From Phreatobacter sp. (lineage in GTDB: Bacteria > Pseudomonadota > Alphaproteobacteria > Rhizobiales > Phreatobacteraceae), in NCBI RefSeq assembly GCF_027532945.1, contig NZ_JAPZTZ010000028.1, forward strand, positions 1 to 64,000: 64,000 bases of DNA, read 5' to 3'. Positions within the stretch are counted from its first letter, which is position 1. Each line of letters starts with the position of its first letter. The translations under genes and the position numbers were made by a program. Positions 51,224-60,567 of this stretch are shown in pieces. Below the pieces are notes generated by a model. It searched no databases. It had not been told where the DNA came from and saw nothing but the letters and a program-made list of their open reading frames with translations.

Positions 51224-52660
51224 ATGATCCCTTCGAGGCTGCCGGCGCCGTCGAGCCGCATCTGCGCACCCGACCGGCTCATGCCGCTGGATGCGACCGC
51301 CCGCGCCATTGCCCGGCGGCTCTACGACTCGGTTGCGACCCTGCCGATCGTCTCGCCGCATGGCCATACCGATCCGCGCTGGTTCGCCGAGAACGCCGCC
51401 TTTCCCGATCCGGCGACGCTCTTCGTGGTTCCTGACCACTATGTCTTCCGCATGCTCTATTCGCAGGGCGTGCGGATGGAGGATCTCGGCGTTCCGACCC
51501 GCGACGGCACGCCCGTCGAGACGGATCCGCGCACCATCTGGCGGCGTTTCGCCGCGCATTACCACCTCTTCCGTGGCACGCCGACGCGGCTGTGGCTCGA
51601 CCATGCCTTCGCCGCCCTGTTCGGCCTCGACGAGCGGCTCTCGGCTGCCGATGCCGATGCCGCCTTCGACCGGATCGATGCGGCGCTGAAGCTGCCGGCC
51701 TACCGGCCGCGGGCGCTTTTCGAGACCTTCGGCATCGAGGTCATTGCCACGACGGAAGGCGCGCTCGACGATCTCAAGTGGCATGCCGCGCTCGCTGCCT
51801 CCGGCTGGACGGGCCGCGTCGTCACCACCTACCGGCCGGACGCGGTGGTCGATCCGGATTTCGAGGGGTTCAGGGCCAATCTCGCGAAGCTTGGCGGCAT
51901 CACCGGCGAGGATACGGCGACCTGGAGCGGGTATCTTGCCGCGCATCGCAAGCGGCGGGCCTTCTTCAAGGCCCATGGCGCCACGGCCTCGGACCACGGC
52001 CATCCCACGGCCACCACGGCAAACCTGTCGCGGACCGAAGCGGAGGCCCTGTTCGCGAGAGTCATCGCCGGCCCCGTGACGGCGACCGAAGCCGATCTCT
52101 TCCGCGGCCAGATGCTGACCGAGATGGCGAAGATGAGCCTCGACGACGGGCTCGTGCTTCAGATCCATCCCGGGTCGCGGCGCAACCACAATGCCGGCAT
52201 CTTCGCCCGCTTCGGCCGCGACATGGGCGCCGACATTCCGGGGCCGACCGATTACGTGTCGGCGCTGAAGCCGCTACTGGATGCGGTCGGCAACGAGCCG
52301 TCGCTGACGATCATCCTCTTCACGCTGGACGAGACGGCCTATTCGCGCGAGCTCGCCCCGCTTGCCGGGCACTATCCGGCACTGCGGCTCGGTCCGCCCT
52401 GGTGGTTCTTCGATTCGGTCGAGGGCATGAAGCGCTTCAAGCAACAGGCCATCGAGACGGCGGGCTTTTCCAACACGGTCGGCTTCAACGACGACACCCG
52501 CGCCTTCCCGTCCATCCCCGCGCGGCACGACGTGGCGCGGCGGGTCGACTGCGCGCATCTCGCCGAGTTGGTCTGCGACGGACGGCTCGACGAGGACGAG
52601 GCGCAGGAGCTGGCGGTGGACCTCGCCTACGGGCTGGCGAAGGCGGCCTATCGGTTGTGA
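51224..52660 (+). CDS. uxaC: Glucuronate isomerase
   Basis: A 478-residue amidohydrolase-fold isomerase interconverting glucuronate and fructuronate (or galacturonate and tagaturonate). PIVSPHGHTDPRWFAENAAF carries the metal-binding HxH; LWLDHAFAALFG, ATTEGALDDLKWH and QIHPGSRRNHN follow, and GPPWWFFDSVEGMKRF and GFNDDTRAFPSIPARHD close the site. GGGAGG precedes the ATG at 51224. No other uronate-degradation gene is in this window, so the pathway must lie elsewhere. Confidence 0.95.
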   Translation: MIPSRLPAPSSRICAPDRLMPLDATARAIARRLYDSVATLPIVSPHGHTDPRWFAENAAFPDPATLFVVPDHYVFRMLYSQGVRMEDLGVPTRDGTPVETDPRTIWRRFAAHYHLFRGTPTRLWLDHAFAALFGLDERLSAADADAAFDRIDAALKLPAYRPRALFETFGIEVIATTEGALDDLKWHAALAASGWTGRVVTTYRPDAVVDPDFEGFRANLAKLGGITGEDTATWSGYLAAHRKRRAFFKAHGATASDHGHPTATTANLSRTEAEALFARVIAGPVTATEADLFRGQMLTEMAKMSLDDGLVLQIHPGSRRNHNAGIFARFGRDMGADIPGPTDYVSALKPLLDAVGNEPSLTIILFTLDETAYSRELAPLAGHYPALRLGPPWWFFDSVEGMKRFKQQAIETAGFSNTVGFNDDTRAFPSIPARHDVARRVDCAHLAELVCDGRLDEDEAQELAVDLAYGLAKAAYRL

Positions 52661-52664
52661 CCGC

Positions 52665-53270
52665 TCAGAACGTCGTCCGCGAGCGGATGGCCGCCGAGAT
52701 CGTGCCCTCGTCGAGATAGTCCAGCTCGCCGCCGACCGGCACGCCATGGGCGAGGCGCGTCACCGAGACGCCGGTATTGGCCAGGAGATCGGTGACGTAA
52801 TGCGCCGTGGTCTGGCCGTCGACCGTGGCGTTGACCGCGAGAATGACCTCGCGCACGCCGCCCTCGCGCACGCGGGTGACCAGGCTCTCGATGTTGAGGT
52901 CCTGCGGGCCGACGCCGTCGAGCGGCGAGAGCGTGCCGCCGAGCACATGGTACCTGGCATTGATCGCTCCGGCGCGCTCCAGCGCCCAGAGGTCGGAGAC
53001 GTCCTCGACCACGATGATGACGCCGCCGTCACGGCGCGGATCGCAGCAGATGGTGCAGGGGTCGGACGTATCGACATTGCCGCAGGTGCGGCAGATGACG
53101 ATCTTCTCCAGCGCCTCGCCCATGGCCGCGGTGAGCGGCTGCATCAGGCTCTCGCGCTTCTTGACCAGATGCAGCGCCGCGCGCCGCGCCGACCGTGGCC
53201 CGAGGCCCGGCAGCTTGGCGAGGAGCTGGATCAGCCGCTCGATCTCGGGGCCCGCGACCCGCTTGGACAT
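52665..53270 (-). CDS. recR: Recombination protein RecR
   Basis: A 201-residue recombination mediator acting with RecF and RecO. It has the helix-hairpin-helix [18 protein letters not shown], a C4 zinc finger (Cys60, Cys63, Cys72, Cys75), and a Toprim domain with [17 protein letters not shown] and [19 protein letters not shown]. It is the third gene of dnaX-ybaB-recR on the minus strand, a widely conserved order. Confidence 0.97.
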   Translation of the reverse strand: MSKRVAGPEIERLIQLLAKLPGLGPRSARRAALHLVKKRESLMQPLTAAMGEALEKIVICRTCGNVDTSDPCTICCDPRRDGGVIIVVEDVSDLWALERAGAINARYHVLGGTLSPLDGVGPQDLNIESLVTRVREGGVREVILAVNATVDGQTTAHYVTDLLANTGVSVTRLAHGVPVGGELDYLDEGTISAAIRSRTTF

Positions 53271-53287
53271 ACTGATGCCGCCTCAGG

Positions 53288-53611
53288 TCAGAACGGCAGC
53301 TTCATGCCGGGCGGCAGCGGCAGGCCGCCGGTGACGCCCTTCATCTTCTCCTGCATGACGACCTCGGCCTTGCGGCGCGCATCCGCATGGGCGGCAACGA
53401 TGAGATCCTCGACGATCTCCTTCTCGTCCGCCTTGAGCAGCGAGGGATCCACCGAGACGCTCTTCAGGTCGCCCTTCACGGTGAGGCTGACGGTGACCAT
53501 GCCGCCGCCGGCGGTGCCCTGCACCTCCGTTCGCTCCATGTCGGCCTGGGCCTCCTGGAGCTTGGCCTGCATGGCCTGCGCCTGTTTCATCAGGCCCATG
53601 ATGTCCTTCAT
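53288..53611 (-). CDS. YbaB/EbfC-family nucleoid-associated protein
   Basis: A 107-residue DNA-binding dimer of the YbaB family. It starts MKDIMGLMKQAQAMQAKLQE and contains GGGMVTVSLTVKGDLKSVSV and LEDLIVAA-like helices (VEDLIVAAHADARRKAEVVM). The Gly/Pro-rich end GGLPLPPGMKLPF is typical. It lies between dnaX (21 bases) and recR (17 bases). Confidence 0.96.
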   Translation of the reverse strand: MKDIMGLMKQAQAMQAKLQEAQADMERTEVQGTAGGGMVTVSLTVKGDLKSVSVDPSLLKADEKEIVEDLIVAAHADARRKAEVVMQEKMKGVTGGLPLPPGMKLPF

Positions 53612-53632
53612 CGCGGCAATCCTTCCCGAACT

Positions 53633-55507
53633 TCAGAAATCGTCGTCCCAGGGGTCGACCGGCTCCCAGCCGCCATCGCCGTAGCCCTCGTCGTCTTCGC
53701 CGGCCGATGCGACGGCGGCGGCCACGGCCGGGCTTGCCTCGGCTTCGGCGGCACCCTCCAGCGGGCGCACGGCGACGATCTCCGCGCCGGGGAACTTCGC
53801 CAGCACGGCCTGTACGGTGGGGTGGGCGAGGACGCCGCGCTCGCGGTCGGCCTGCTCGGCGGCGAGGCGCTCGCGCACCGTCTGTTCGCCTTGCTCAGAC
53901 GAGATCGTCACCACCCAGCGGCGACCGGTCCAGTCGGTGAGCTTCTTCTGCAGGTCGCCGGCAAGCGTCGGTGCGGCGGAGCGCGTCGGGCGGAAGTCGA
54001 GGCGGCCGTCCTCGCAGCGTACGACATGCATGTCGCCCTCGAGCTGCTGCTTGAGGCGCACGTCGCGCTTCTCGGCGGCGAGCTTGATGATGTCGGCGAA
54101 GGTCGCGAGCACGACATGCGGCTGCGCTGCGGGGGTGGCTTGCGCCTGCTCGCGCATGGCGACCGGCGCGCCCTCGGGTCGGGCGACGGTGGCAAGGCGC
54201 GGCGCCGGTGCCGCCATGGCCTGCGCCGAGGCGCCGCCGCCACCACCGCCGCCGGAGGGCAGGCGGGGCGCTGTGCCCGCACCCACCGCGCCGGAGCCGT
54301 CGGCGAGCATGCGCAAGGCTTCATCCGGGGTCGGCAGGTCGGCGGCATAGGCGATGCGCACCAGCACCATGTCGGCGGAGGCGAGCGGCTTCGGCGAGCG
54401 CGCCACCTCCTCGATGCCCTTCATCAGCATCTGCCAGGCGCGGGCGAGGACGCGGTGCGACAGGCGGGCGGCGAAATCGCGGCCGCGGCTGCGCTCGGTC
54501 TCGGAGAAGGCGACGTCGTCGGCGGCAGCGGGCGCCACCTTGATGCGGGTGACGAAATGGACGAATTCGGCAAGCTCGCCGAGCACGATCTCCGGGTCCG
54601 CCCCGTCGTCGTACTGGCTCTTGAACTCCGCCATGGCGGCGGCCACGTCGCCCTTCATCAGGTGCTCGAAGAGGTCGATGATGCGGGTGCGGTCGGCAAG
54701 GCCGAGCATCCGCCGCACGTTCTCCGCCGTCACCGTGCCGGCGCCATGGGCGATGGCCTGGTCCAGCATGGAGAGGCTGTCGCGCACCGAGCCCTCGCCG
54801 GCGCGGGCGATGAGGCCGAGCGCATCGGCCTCCACCGTCACGCCCTCGCGGGCGCAGATGCCAGAGAGGTGGTTCACCAGCACGTCGGCCTCGACGCGGC
54901 GCAGGTCGAAGCGCTGGCAGCGGGAGAGCACGGTCACCGGAACCTTGCGGATCTCGGTGGTGGCGAACATGAACTTCACATGGGCCGGCGGCTCTTCCAG
55001 CGTCTTGAGAAAGGCGTTCCACGCCTTCTCCGAGAGCATGTGGACCTCGTCGACGATGTAGACCTTGTAGCGGGCCGAGACCGGCGCATAGCGCGCGCCA
55101 TCGGTGATCTGGCGCACGTCGTCGATGCCGGTATGGGAGGCCGCGTCGATCTCCATCACGTCGACGTGGCGGCCCTCCATGATCGCCTGGCAATGGGTGC
55201 CCGGCCGGTCGAGATGGATGGAGGGGCGGTCGACCTCGCCGGGCAGCTCATAGTTGAGGGCGCGGGCGAGGATGCGGGCGGTGGTGGTCTTGCCGACGCC
55301 GCGCACGCCGGTGAACAGGTAAGCCTGGGCGATGCGGCCGGTGTCGAAGGCGTTCGACAGGGTGCGGACCATGGCCTCCTGGCCGATCAGGTCGGCGAAG
55401 CTCTGCGGCCGGTACTTGCGGGCAAGGACGCGGTAGGGCGCCGCGGCGGCCGCTGGCTCCGGCGTCCCGAGAGCGAACCCGGGTTCGGTCTCGGGCGAGG
55501 AATCCAT
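53633..55507 (-). CDS. dnaX: DNA polymerase III subunit gamma/tau
   Basis: The clamp-loader ATPase, 624 residues. Walker A is FTGVRGVGKTTTARILARAL near residue 70, Walker B is YIVDEVHMLS, and the sensor and arginine-finger region is FATTEIRKVPVTVLSRCQRF. Domain III follows, then a Pro/Ala linker with a run of seven glycines near residue 425 and a tau-specific C-terminal domain ending in WEPVDPWDDDF. The four zinc cysteines of E. coli DnaX are not conserved, as is usual in Alphaproteobacteria. I see no A-AAA-AAG slippery site for making gamma. The ATG at 55507 was chosen (MDSSPETE). Confidence 0.95.
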   Translation of the reverse strand: MDSSPETEPGFALGTPEPAAAAAPYRVLARKYRPQSFADLIGQEAMVRTLSNAFDTGRIAQAYLFTGVRGVGKTTTARILARALNYELPGEVDRPSIHLDRPGTHCQAIMEGRHVDVMEIDAASHTGIDDVRQITDGARYAPVSARYKVYIVDEVHMLSEKAWNAFLKTLEEPPAHVKFMFATTEIRKVPVTVLSRCQRFDLRRVEADVLVNHLSGICAREGVTVEADALGLIARAGEGSVRDSLSMLDQAIAHGAGTVTAENVRRMLGLADRTRIIDLFEHLMKGDVAAAMAEFKSQYDDGADPEIVLGELAEFVHFVTRIKVAPAAADDVAFSETERSRGRDFAARLSHRVLARAWQMLMKGIEEVARSPKPLASADMVLVRIAYAADLPTPDEALRMLADGSGAVGAGTAPRLPSGGGGGGGASAQAMAAPAPRLATVARPEGAPVAMREQAQATPAAQPHVVLATFADIIKLAAEKRDVRLKQQLEGDMHVVRCEDGRLDFRPTRSAAPTLAGDLQKKLTDWTGRRWVVTISSEQGEQTVRERLAAEQADRERGVLAHPTVQAVLAKFPGAEIVAVRPLEGAAEAEASPAVAAAVASAGEDDEGYGDGGWEPVDPWDDDF

Positions 55508-55603
55508 GAGGGGCCTGCTCGGGCGGTTCGCGAACGGGGCCAGTCTCGCGCGCGCCGCGCGCGGCGGCAACCCTCCGCTGGGGAAGACTGGACGGGGATT
55601 GAG

Positions 55604-55702
55604 TGGGAGGCTGACACGCGACCCGAAACGGGCTCGTTACGGCTGCTTCCTTCCGGACCTGACCGGGTTGGCGAGAGTCTCGTCCACCGCCAACCTCCCG
55701 AG
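55604..55702 (-). ncRNA. ffs: Signal recognition particle RNA (4.5S-type)
   Basis: On the minus strand the domain IV hairpin is exact in its key parts: GGTCAGGTCCGGAAGGAAGC followed by AGCC, with the GGAA tetraloop and the asymmetric loop that bind Ffh. The outer ends CTCGGGAGGTTGGCGGTGGA and GTCAGCCTCCCAC are complementary and set the 99-base extent. It lies upstream of dnaX on the same strand, a conserved location in Alphaproteobacteria. Confidence 0.96.
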
Positions 55703-55703
55703 G

Positions 55704-55734
55704 GCTATATGGAGCGAAGCGGGTCCGGACGCAA
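55704..55734 (-). promoter_or_regulatory. Candidate promoter for ffs
   Basis: On the minus strand TTGCGT (55734-55729) and TATAGC (55709-55704) lie 19 bases apart; CATATA at 17-base spacing is an alternative. Either would start transcription at the CTCGGGAGG end of the SRP RNA. Confidence 0.45.
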
Positions 55735-55807
55735 GCGGCGCGGGGACGCGGGGGCGTCACAGCGGCGACGAAGGGCGCTATAGGTTTGCAATCGACAGGG
55801 ACACCTC

Positions 55808-56221
55808 ATGACCACCGCCTTCAGCCTCGATTCCCGCCTCGCCGCCGACACGGTCCAGGTCGCCGACCTCCCGCTCTCAGCGCTGCGGCTGATGAACGAT
55901 GCCAGCTATCCTTGGCTGATCCTCGTTCCTCGCCGCGAGGGCATCACCGAAATCGTCGACCTCGACCCCGCCGACCGGGCACAGCTCGTCGAGGAGATCG
56001 CCACGGTCTCCGGCCTGCTGCGCGACATGACCCGCTGCGACAAGCTCAATGTCGGCGCGCTCGGCAACATGGTGCCGCAGCTCCATGTCCATGTGATCGG
56101 CCGGTTCAACGGTGACCCTGCCTGGCCGGGCCCGGTCTGGGGCAAGCTGCCGCCCCGTCCCTATGCGGAGGCGCCGCGCGAGGGCTTCGTCGCCGCGCTG
56201 CAGGCAAGGCTGTCGGCCTGA
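55808..56221 (+). CDS. HIT-family protein
   Basis: A 137-residue histidine-triad protein, a nucleotide hydrolase or transferase. The triad segment is PQLHVHVIGRF, a shortened HxHxx form, preceded by NVGALGNMVP. It begins DSRLAADTVQVADLPLSALR and has YPWLILVPRREGITEIVDLD. This belongs to the HIT branch common in Proteobacteria whose substrates are not settled. It is followed by nudC after 67 bases, so both may process dinucleotides. Confidence 0.92.
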   Translation: MTTAFSLDSRLAADTVQVADLPLSALRLMNDASYPWLILVPRREGITEIVDLDPADRAQLVEEIATVSGLLRDMTRCDKLNVGALGNMVPQLHVHVIGRFNGDPAWPGPVWGKLPPRPYAEAPREGFVAALQARLSA

Positions 56222-56288
56222 TGGGCGCGTTGCTCGCCGGCCATGGCCGTGCGAGCGTCTGCGCCCTCGTTGCCGGAAAGCCTGACCC

Positions 56289-57260
56289 ATGTCCGATGCC
56301 CTGCCGCCGCTCCCCCCGATCACGCTCGGCTATACCGAGAACGAGCTCGACCGGATGAGCGCCAAGCGCGGCGACGACACCTGGCTCGCCGCCACCTTCG
56401 CCGATCCGCGCAGCCGCCTCTATGTCTTCGCCGGCGAGACGCCGATCCTGAGGCGCACCGAGCACGGCGGCGACCCGCTGTTCACGGCTGACGAGGCCAA
56501 GGCCTTCGGCGAGCCGCTGGAGACGATCTTCCTCGGCCTCGCCAGCGGTGCGCCGCGCTTCGCGCGCCTCGTCCCCGCCCTCGCCAAGCCCGATCCCAAC
56601 GCCTATCGCATCGCCGAGATCACAGTGGACGACCCGACGCTGCTCGTCACCGACATGCGCACCATCGCCATGAACGGCGTCGTGGCCCCGCACCATCTCG
56701 GCCCGATGGCGCAGGGCAAGTCGGCGCTGCACTGGCATTCCACCCATCGCTATTGCGGCAAGTGCGGCGCCGAGAGCCGCCTGAGCCAGGCCGGCTGGCG
56801 GCGCGACTGCCCCTCCTGCGGGGCTCAGCATTTTCCGCGCACCGACCCGGTCGTCATCATGCTGGCGACAGACGGCGACCGCTGCCTCATGGGCCGCCAG
56901 CGCCGCTTCCCGCCGGGGATGTATTCGGCGCTTGCCGGCTTCCTCGAGCCGGGCGAGACGGTGGCCGACGCCGTGCGCCGCGAGATCATGGAGGAGGCGG
57001 GGGTTCGGATCGGCAAGGTCACCTATCTCTGCGACCAGCCCTGGCCTTTCCCGGCCTCGCTGATGATCGGCTGCCTTGCCGAGGCGACGAGCCGCGACAT
57101 CGAGATCGACACGGAAGAGCTCGAGGACGCCCGCTGGTTCAGCCGCGAGGATTGCTGGCTGATGCTGGCGAAGCAGCATCCGGCGCGGCTCTCCTGCCCG
57201 CCGCCGCTCGCCATCGCGCACCACCTGATCCGGGCGTTCGTGGACGGCAAGACGGGTTGA
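56289..57260 (+). CDS. nudC: NAD+ diphosphatase
   Basis: A 323-residue Nudix hydrolase that splits NADH into NMNH and AMP and can remove NAD caps from RNA. The zinc ribbon CGKCG ... CPSCG is at about 156-179. The Nudix box GFLEPGETVADAVRREIMEE with AGV is at about 217-239, and the NudC-specific SQPWPFP-like motif appears as DQPWPFPASLMIG. Complete and of normal length. Confidence 0.95.
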   Translation: MSDALPPLPPITLGYTENELDRMSAKRGDDTWLAATFADPRSRLYVFAGETPILRRTEHGGDPLFTADEAKAFGEPLETIFLGLASGAPRFARLVPALAKPDPNAYRIAEITVDDPTLLVTDMRTIAMNGVVAPHHLGPMAQGKSALHWHSTHRYCGKCGAESRLSQAGWRRDCPSCGAQHFPRTDPVVIMLATDGDRCLMGRQRRFPPGMYSALAGFLEPGETVADAVRREIMEEAGVRIGKVTYLCDQPWPFPASLMIGCLAEATSRDIEIDTEELEDARWFSREDCWLMLAKQHPARLSCPPPLAIAHHLIRAFVDGKTG

Positions 57261-57281
57261 GGCGTTCCGGCGCGGGCAGGG

Positions 57282-58199
57282 TTACCCCAGCCGCGTCTTC
57301 ACCAGCGCGATGGCCTCGGCGGCGGCGGTGCCTGTCGGCTGCGGCAGCCAGAGGCAGCTGATCGTCCAGGGCGGCAGGTCCTCGGCCTCGACCAGCGGAA
57401 GGACCGTCGCCCCCGCGACCGTGACGCGCTTCGCCACGATCGACGGCACCAGCGCCGAGCCGAGGCCGAGCGCCACCATGGCGACGACGCCCGCCCAGCT
57501 CTCCGCCACCTGCGCCAGCTGCGGCAGGGCGCCCGTCGCCTGCAGCGCGGCGAGCACGCCGTCATGGGCGAGGGCCGCCCGCTCGCGGTCCAGCATGACG
57601 AGGGGCTTGCGCGCGAGATTGGACAGGCTGGCGGTCTTCCTCAGGCGCGCCTCGGCATCCGGCACCACCGCAGACCAGCGCGATGTCGCGACCTGCCGGT
57701 GCTGGATGCGCGGATGGGCAGGCAGCGGCGGCGCGGCGAAGACCAGCACGACCTCGCCCTCGGCGAGCGCCGCCATCTGCCTGTCGAGTGGCGCATGAAG
57801 AAGCCGGGGCTGGAAGCCCGCCTCGATCCAGGCGGGATCGGCGAAGAGTTCCATGAGCGGCCCGATCATGGCGTCGTCGGTGACGCCGATGCCGATGGTG
57901 GCGGCGCGCTCGCCGACATCGCGGGCGAGACGGGCGGCGCGGGCTGCCGCAGCGAGGGAGAGCCGCGCCTCGGCGATGAAGACCTCGCCGGGCCGGGTGA
58001 GGCTCACCGCCTTGCCGCCATGGTCGAAGAGGACGACGCCGATCTCGCGCTCCAGCTGGGCGATGCGGGCGGCGGCCGTGCGCTTGCCGATGCCGAGCGT
58101 CGCGCCGGCCGCGCCGAGATCGCCGGTGTCGGCCAGGGCGATGGCCAGGGCCAGCGACTCGGCAGGGAGCGGTGCACCGGCCTGCGGCGTGTCAGCCAT
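57282..58199 (-). CDS. LysR-family transcriptional regulator
   Basis: A 305-residue regulator. The winged helix-turn-helix is ADTGDLGAAGATLGIGKRTA followed by AARIAQLEREIGVVLFDHGG; the usual QSAVSR recognition residues are replaced by KRTAAAR, so the operator may differ. The C-terminal part has a periplasmic-binding-protein-like effector domain (ATIGIGVTDDAMIGPLMELF through SALVPSIVAKRV). It overlaps the 3' end of the GNAT gene by eight bases on the same strand, so it may be cotranscribed rather than divergent from a target. Confidence 0.85.
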   Translation of the reverse strand: MADTPQAGAPLPAESLALAIALADTGDLGAAGATLGIGKRTAAARIAQLEREIGVVLFDHGGKAVSLTRPGEVFIAEARLSLAAAARAARLARDVGERAATIGIGVTDDAMIGPLMELFADPAWIEAGFQPRLLHAPLDRQMAALAEGEVVLVFAAPPLPAHPRIQHRQVATSRWSAVVPDAEARLRKTASLSNLARKPLVMLDRERAALAHDGVLAALQATGALPQLAQVAESWAGVVAMVALGLGSALVPSIVAKRVTVAGATVLPLVEAEDLPPWTISCLWLPQPTGTAAAEAIALVKTRLG

Positions 58200-58737
58200 G
58201 GCGATCCGCCCTGCCGGCCGCGGCGGCGAGCACCGCCGCATCGGTCCAGCCATAGGTGCGCGTCGGCGATTTCCAGATCGGGCCGGGATCGACCTGGGCA
58301 GAGAGGAAACCCGCCCCCAGTCGCCGGTAGAAGGCCTCGGCGGGGTCGTTGCCGACGGCGACGTCCAGCCGGACCTCGCGGACGCCCTTGGCGGCAAGGT
58401 CATCGGCGAGGGTCGCCATCATGGCGAGGCCGAGGCCGCGCCCCTGGAAGCGTTTCAGCAGGTAGACCGCCTTGATCCAGCCGATGGGCGAGGGGCCGCG
58501 CCGGTCGATGCCGTTGGAGCCGAAGCCGACCGGTTCTCCGTCCTGGTCGATGACAAAGGCCGCGGCATCCGGCTGCGGTTCGGCGAAGAAGCGCCGCCAC
58601 TGGGCGGTGCGGCGCTCGAGGTTCAGGCCCTCGAAGACCTCCGGCGGGGCAATGCCGCGATAGGTCTCGTCATAGGCGGCGACGTGGATCGCCGCGATCG
58701 CCTCTGCATCCGCCGCCGTTGCGCGCCGGATGGCCAT
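58192..58737 (-). CDS. GNAT-family N-acetyltransferase
   Basis: A 181-residue acetyl-CoA-dependent acetyltransferase. The acetyl-CoA pyrophosphate loop is RFQGRGLGLAMMATLADDLA, preceded by the strand IKAVYLLKRF; the first helix is AIRRATAADAEAIAAIHVAA. The substrate is unknown. It lies three bases after pheA on the same strand, which suggests cotranscription with it. Confidence 0.88.
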   Translation of the reverse strand: MAIRRATAADAEAIAAIHVAAYDETYRGIAPPEVFEGLNLERRTAQWRRFFAEPQPDAAAFVIDQDGEPVGFGSNGIDRRGPSPIGWIKAVYLLKRFQGRGLGLAMMATLADDLAAKGVREVRLDVAVGNDPAEAFYRRLGAGFLSAQVDPGPIWKSPTRTYGWTDAAVLAAAAGRADRHG

Positions 58738-58740
58738 GGC

Positions 58741-59604
58741 TCACTCCGCCACGGTCTTCTCGACCTCGTTCCGCCAGGGATGCTGGGGGTAGACGCCGAG
58801 GATGGTGAGCTCCTTGGCGAAGAAGGCGAGCTCCTCCAGCGCCAGCTTGACGTTGCGGTCGTCGGGATGGCCCTCGATCTCCGCGTAGAAGCGCGTCGCG
58901 ACGAAGCGGCCGCCGATCATGTGGCTCTCCAGCTTCGTCATGTTGACGCCGTTGGTCGCAAAGCCGCCCATGGCCTTGTAGAGCGCCGCCGGCACGTTGC
59001 GGACCTGGAAGACGAAGCTCGTCAGGCAGTTCTGGCCCGGCGCCGCCCAGATCTTCTGGCGCGACAGGATGACGAAGCGGGTGGTGTTGTTGGCGGCGTC
59101 CTCGATGTCCTCGGCGAGGATGTCGAGACCGTAGACCTCCGCGGCAAGGCGCGGGGCGATGGCGGCCTGGCTGGGGTCGCCCATCTCGGCGACCTCGCGG
59201 GCGGACCCCGCGGTGTCCGCCGCGACGATGGGCTTGAGGCCGAGCTTGCGGATGATCTGCCGGCACTGGCCGAGGCCCATGATGTGGCTGCGGGCCGTCT
59301 TCACTGTGGCGAGCGAGGAGCCCTTCACGCCCATGAGCTGGAAGCGGATGGGCAGGAAGAACTCGCCGATGATGTTGAGGCCGGCGGTGGGCAGAAGGTG
59401 ATGCACGTCGCCGACTCGGCCGGCGATCGAGTTCTCGATCGGGATCATGCCGAGATCGGCATCGCCGTTCTGGATGGCCGCGAAGGCATCCTCGAAGCTC
59501 GGGCAGGGCATGACCTCGGCCTGCGGGAAGACCGCATTAGCCGCCTGATGCGAGAAGGCGCTGAGTTCGCCCTGGAAGGCGATGCGCTTGGGCGCGAGGA
59601 TCAT
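58741..59604 (-). CDS. pheA: Prephenate dehydratase
   Basis: A 287-residue monofunctional enzyme turning prephenate into phenylpyruvate. The catalytic domain begins RIAFQGELSAFSHQAANAVF, has PIENSIAGRVGDVHHLL, and the catalytic TRF in NNTTRFVILSRQ. The C-terminal ACT domain that binds phenylalanine contains VNMTKLESHMIGGRFVATRF. No chorismate mutase domain is attached. It lies 41 bases downstream of kdsB on the same strand. Confidence 0.95.
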   Translation of the reverse strand: MILAPKRIAFQGELSAFSHQAANAVFPQAEVMPCPSFEDAFAAIQNGDADLGMIPIENSIAGRVGDVHHLLPTAGLNIIGEFFLPIRFQLMGVKGSSLATVKTARSHIMGLGQCRQIIRKLGLKPIVAADTAGSAREVAEMGDPSQAAIAPRLAAEVYGLDILAEDIEDAANNTTRFVILSRQKIWAAPGQNCLTSFVFQVRNVPAALYKAMGGFATNGVNMTKLESHMIGGRFVATRFYAEIEGHPDDRNVKLALEELAFFAKELTILGVYPQHPWRNEVEKTVAE

Positions 59605-59645
59605 GGACGCGTCACTCCGGTGGGGCGGTCTGTTTAGCGAAAGGA

Positions 59646-60380
59646 TCAGGCTTTGGCGATGAGGGCGCGGGCGCGTTCGAGGTCGGCCGGCGTGTCGACG
59701 CCGAGCGGCACGGCCTCGACCACGGCGACGTCGATGCGCATGCCGTTCTCGAGCGCGCGGAGCTGCTCCAGCCGCTCGCGCGTCTCCAGCGGGGCCGGCG
59801 GCAGGCGCACGAAACGCTCCAGCGCGGCGCGGCGATAAGCGTAGAGCCCGATGTGGTGATAGAGCGGCCCGTCGCCGGTCGGGGCGGTGGCGCGGGTGAA
59901 GTAGAGGGCGCGCAGGCGGGTCGGCGAGAGCGGCGTGCCGACCACCTTCACCACGTTGGGATTGGTGATCTCCTCGTGGCGGGTGATGATTGCGGTGAGC
60001 GTGCCGATGTCCACCGTAGGGTCATCGAGCAGGTCGGCGGCGGCGCGCACCACGCCGGGCTCGATGGTCGGCAGGTCGCCCTGGACATTGACGATGCGGT
60101 CAAAGGCGCGGGCGGGATCGACGAGGTCCGCCGCCTCCTGGATGCGGTCGGAGCCTGTCGGATGGTCGGCGCGGGTCATAACGGCACGGCCGCCGGCAGC
60201 GGTCACCGCCGCCTCGATCTCCTGGGAATCGGTCGCGACCACCACGGGGCCGAGTTTCGCTGCCTCCGCCCGCCGCAGCACATGGACGATCATCGGCGTC
60301 CCGCCGATATCCGCGAGCGGCTTGCCGGGCAGGCGCGAGGCGCTCATGCGGGCGGGAATGAGGACGAGCGATGCGGTCAT
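59646..60380 (-). CDS. kdsB: 3-deoxy-manno-octulosonate cytidylyltransferase
   Basis: A 244-residue enzyme activating Kdo as CMP-Kdo for lipopolysaccharide inner core. Motifs are [44 protein letters not shown] and [16 protein letters not shown]. The ATG at 60380 gives the normal N-terminus. Together with pheA it is a common alphaproteobacterial pair next to cycM. Confidence 0.95.
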   Translation of the reverse strand: MTASLVLIPARMSASRLPGKPLADIGGTPMIVHVLRRAEAAKLGPVVVATDSQEIEAAVTAAGGRAVMTRADHPTGSDRIQEAADLVDPARAFDRIVNVQGDLPTIEPGVVRAAADLLDDPTVDIGTLTAIITRHEEITNPNVVKVVGTPLSPTRLRALYFTRATAPTGDGPLYHHIGLYAYRRAALERFVRLPPAPLETRERLEQLRALENGMRIDVAVVEAVPLGVDTPADLERARALIAKA

Positions 60381-60455
60381 GGCGGGCCGGAAGCGAGCGG
60401 AAACGCCGCTTTGAAGGCGGCAAAAAGTAGCATGAGAGAGCCGTGCATATACGGG

Positions 60456-60483
60456 TTGCCTCGCGGGGCGCAAATTGGATAGT
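60456..60483 (+). promoter_or_regulatory. Candidate promoter for cycM
   Basis: TTGCCT at 60456-60461 and GATAGT at 60478-60483 are spaced by 16 bases in the 187-base gap between divergent kdsB and cycM. Expected leader is about 78 nucleotides. Confidence 0.4.
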
Positions 60484-60567
60484 GTCCGCGCCAAATCGGC
60501 AGGCCTACCCGGAGCGTCCCCCAACGCCCATTGTCAGACGTGCCGCCGATCGCTGGAGCTGGTCCCG

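Noticed and set aside
53633-55507. Programmed frameshift in dnaX to make gamma
   Set aside because: No A-AAA-AAG-type slippery run is visible on the coding strand; the glycine run is GC-rich and not slippery.
53387-55783. Very long plus-strand open frame (about 800 codons) antisense to dnaX and ybaB
   Set aside because: It mirrors dnaX codon positions in GC-rich DNA, is rich in Gly/His/Arg/Glu as such shadows are, and has no domain. dnaX is certain on the other strand.
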